7,586 nucleotides of DNA from contig JAGVKI010000163.1 of assembly GCA_020050695.1 (NCBI GenBank), positions 1-7,586 on the forward strand, given 5' to 3'. The notes beneath the pieces were generated by a model. That model ran no database searches, was not told where the DNA came from, and saw nothing but the letters and a program-made list of their open reading frames with translations. Source of the stretch: Alphaproteobacteria bacterium (GTDB taxonomy: Bacteria > Pseudomonadota > Alphaproteobacteria > Rickettsiales > SXRF01). Below are positions 6,428 to 7,586 of this stretch, in pieces. The position numbers and the translations under genes are program-made. Position 1 is the first letter of the stretch; each line of letters opens with the position of its first letter.

Positions 6428-7586
6428 TCCCTACCCTTAGTCATGCCCTGGATGGATCCACTGGAACTTGCGGCTGGCATTGATGAGTCGCACTGGGTCT
6501 TGCTGTATTCGGGCACCAGCACCAACTATTCCGGCGGCTACAGCTATCTGGCATGCCACCTGGCCGAGCGCATTGAAAGCGACGACTTTGCTGCGTTCGA
6601 GGAAAAGCTGGCCACCCCTCCTGCGGCAAACGGTCACGCTTTCTCGCAGCGCTGGTTTGGCCTGCTGGGATATGGGCTGAAGAACAAGCTGGAAAAACTC
6701 CCTATTGATCAGCCTAACTGGTTTGAACTTCCCTCGCTGGTGATGATGCGGTTTCACACGGTATATGTGTTCGACCACAGCAAGCAGGAACTGACCTGCC
6801 ATAGCGATTTACCCGCAGAAAACCTAAATTACAACATACCCCTACACGGGTATATTGCGCCAGTAATCACCTCACTGACATCCCCTATGTCCGATAAGGA
6901 ATACCTGGCAAAGGCGGCCTATATTATAGAAAAGATACAAGAAGGCGAACTATATCAGGCGAATCTCACACGTAAATTCATAGGTAACTTCGATAGCTAT
7001 CCTGATCATTTCGGCATTTTCAGGAAGCTGTGCGAGGTAAGCCCCGCGCCTTATAGCGCCTATATACGCCTTGAAGAAAAGCATATCCTGTCCTCCAGCC
7101 CGGAACAGTTCCTTAAAATTACCCCGCACGGGTATACAAAGTCCCGGCCAATCAAAGGTACAGCCCCGCGCTTTACAGATTTCGAGCAAGACAAGGCATC
7201 CAAGGAAGCATTAGCCCAAAGCACCAAAGACCGGGCGGAAAACCTTATGATCACCGATCTTATGCGTAATGACCTGTCGCGCTGCTGCCTGCCAGGCTCA
7301 ATCAAGGTAGAGCGCCCGTTTGAGGTCACCAGCCATGCCACTATACATCACATGTCCAGCACGGTATGCGGCCAGAAAGGTCAGGAATATAACGACCTGC
7401 AGTTGATAAAGGCATGTTTCCCGCCCGGTTCCATGACTGGCGCGCCTAAAATAAGGGCTATTAAACTATGCAGCGAACTGGAAAAACTAGAGCGCGGCAT
7501 CTATAGCGGGGCTATTGGCTGGATAGATAGTAAGGGCGGCTGCGAACTCTCGGTTGTCATCCGCACATTGGTGATGGAGGGCCTGC
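6416..7586 (+). CDS. pabB: Aminodeoxychorismate synthase component I, 3' end cut by window
   Basis: PabB converts chorismate to 4-amino-4-deoxychorismate using ammonia from the glutaminase PabA; PabC then yields p-aminobenzoate. The 390 visible codons cover the chorismate-binding domain: GELYQANLTRKF (177-188), SSSPEQFL (226-233), RPIKGTAPR (244-252), KDRAENLMITDLMRNDLSR (271-289), FPPGSMTGAPKIRA (335-348), GIYSGAIGW (361-369) and VIRTL near the edge. The lysine in PIKGT (K247) matches E. coli PabB K274, which forms a covalent intermediate; anthranilate synthases have PIAGT, so this is PabB rather than TrpE. About 60-70 residues, including the expected GGGIV motif, lie beyond the window. The TTG at 6416 is preferred over the ATG at 6443 because of AGCAGG upstream and because SLPLVMPW resembles the N-terminal ITLPW of E. 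coli PabB. No PabC domain can be judged, but a separate pabC makes a fusion unlikely. Confidence 0.95.
   Translation, partial: MTSQSLPLVMPWMDPLELAAGIDESHWVLLYSGTSTNYSGGYSYLACHLAERIESDDFAAFEEKLATPPAANGHAFSQRWFGLLGYGLKNKLEKLPIDQPNWFELPSLVMMRFHTVYVFDHSKQELTCHSDLPAENLNYNIPLHGYIAPVITSLTSPMSDKEYLAKAAYIIEKIQEGELYQANLTRKFIGNFDSYPDHFGIFRKLCEVSPAPYSAYIRLEEKHILSSSPEQFLKITPHGYTKSRPIKGTAPRFTDFEQDKASKEALAQSTKDRAENLMITDLMRNDLSRCCLPGSIKVERPFEVTSHATIHHMSSTVCGQKGQEYNDLQLIKACFPPGSMTGAPKIRAIKLCSELEKLERGIYSGAIGWIDSKGGCELSVVIRTLVMEGL

Noticed and set aside
6437..6802. A 121-codon minus-strand open frame opposite the start of pabB
   Set aside because: The plus strand carries the conserved PabB N-terminal region; the minus-strand product has no recognisable features.
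1..7586. Mobile element, CRISPR array, toxin-antitoxin or defence island
   Set aside because: No transposase, integrase, spaced repeats, terminal inverted repeats or defence domains were found; all large frames are core metabolism or the one exported unknown.

Overview
This window reads as a housekeeping region of a Gram-negative, probably alphaproteobacterial chromosome with moderate GC and dense, tightly spaced genes. The lineage is an inference from protein character and gene style; no rRNA or marker gene is present. The theme is folate biosynthesis. The two halves of the pathway sit on opposite strands and diverge from a short control region near 3415-3521.

Left half (1-3414, minus strand): folK, folP, folC and dapD read leftwards as one operon. 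folK/folP and folP/folC each overlap by four bases (ATGA), and dapD starts 15 bases after folC with its own strong ribosome binding site. FolK pyrophosphorylates hydroxymethyl-dihydropterin, FolP joins it to p-aminobenzoate (pABA), and FolC adds glutamate to give dihydrofolate and polyglutamates. DapD belongs to the succinylase branch of lysine/diaminopimelate synthesis and is cut by the window edge about 20 codons before its expected end.

Right half (3522-7586): pabC-type aminodeoxychorismate lyase (plus), a 550-residue membrane-anchored protein of unknown function (plus), a 74-residue unknown protein (minus, 6157-6381) and pabB (plus, truncated by the right edge). PabB and PabC together make pABA, the second substrate of FolP, so the window holds enzymes for both arms that meet at FolP. 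folE, folB and pabA are not in the window.

Non-coding features are small: a 13-base tandem repeat (three copies plus a partial fourth) spanning the stop codon of the 550-residue gene, interleaved divergent promoters between the 74-residue gene and pabB, and a possible leaderless start for pabC. There is no tRNA, rRNA, CRISPR array, insertion sequence or phage gene, and no sign of recent transfer. No gene-free stretch exceeds 110 bases. The least explained items are the 550-residue protein between pabC and pabB, the 74-residue gene and the tandem repeat.
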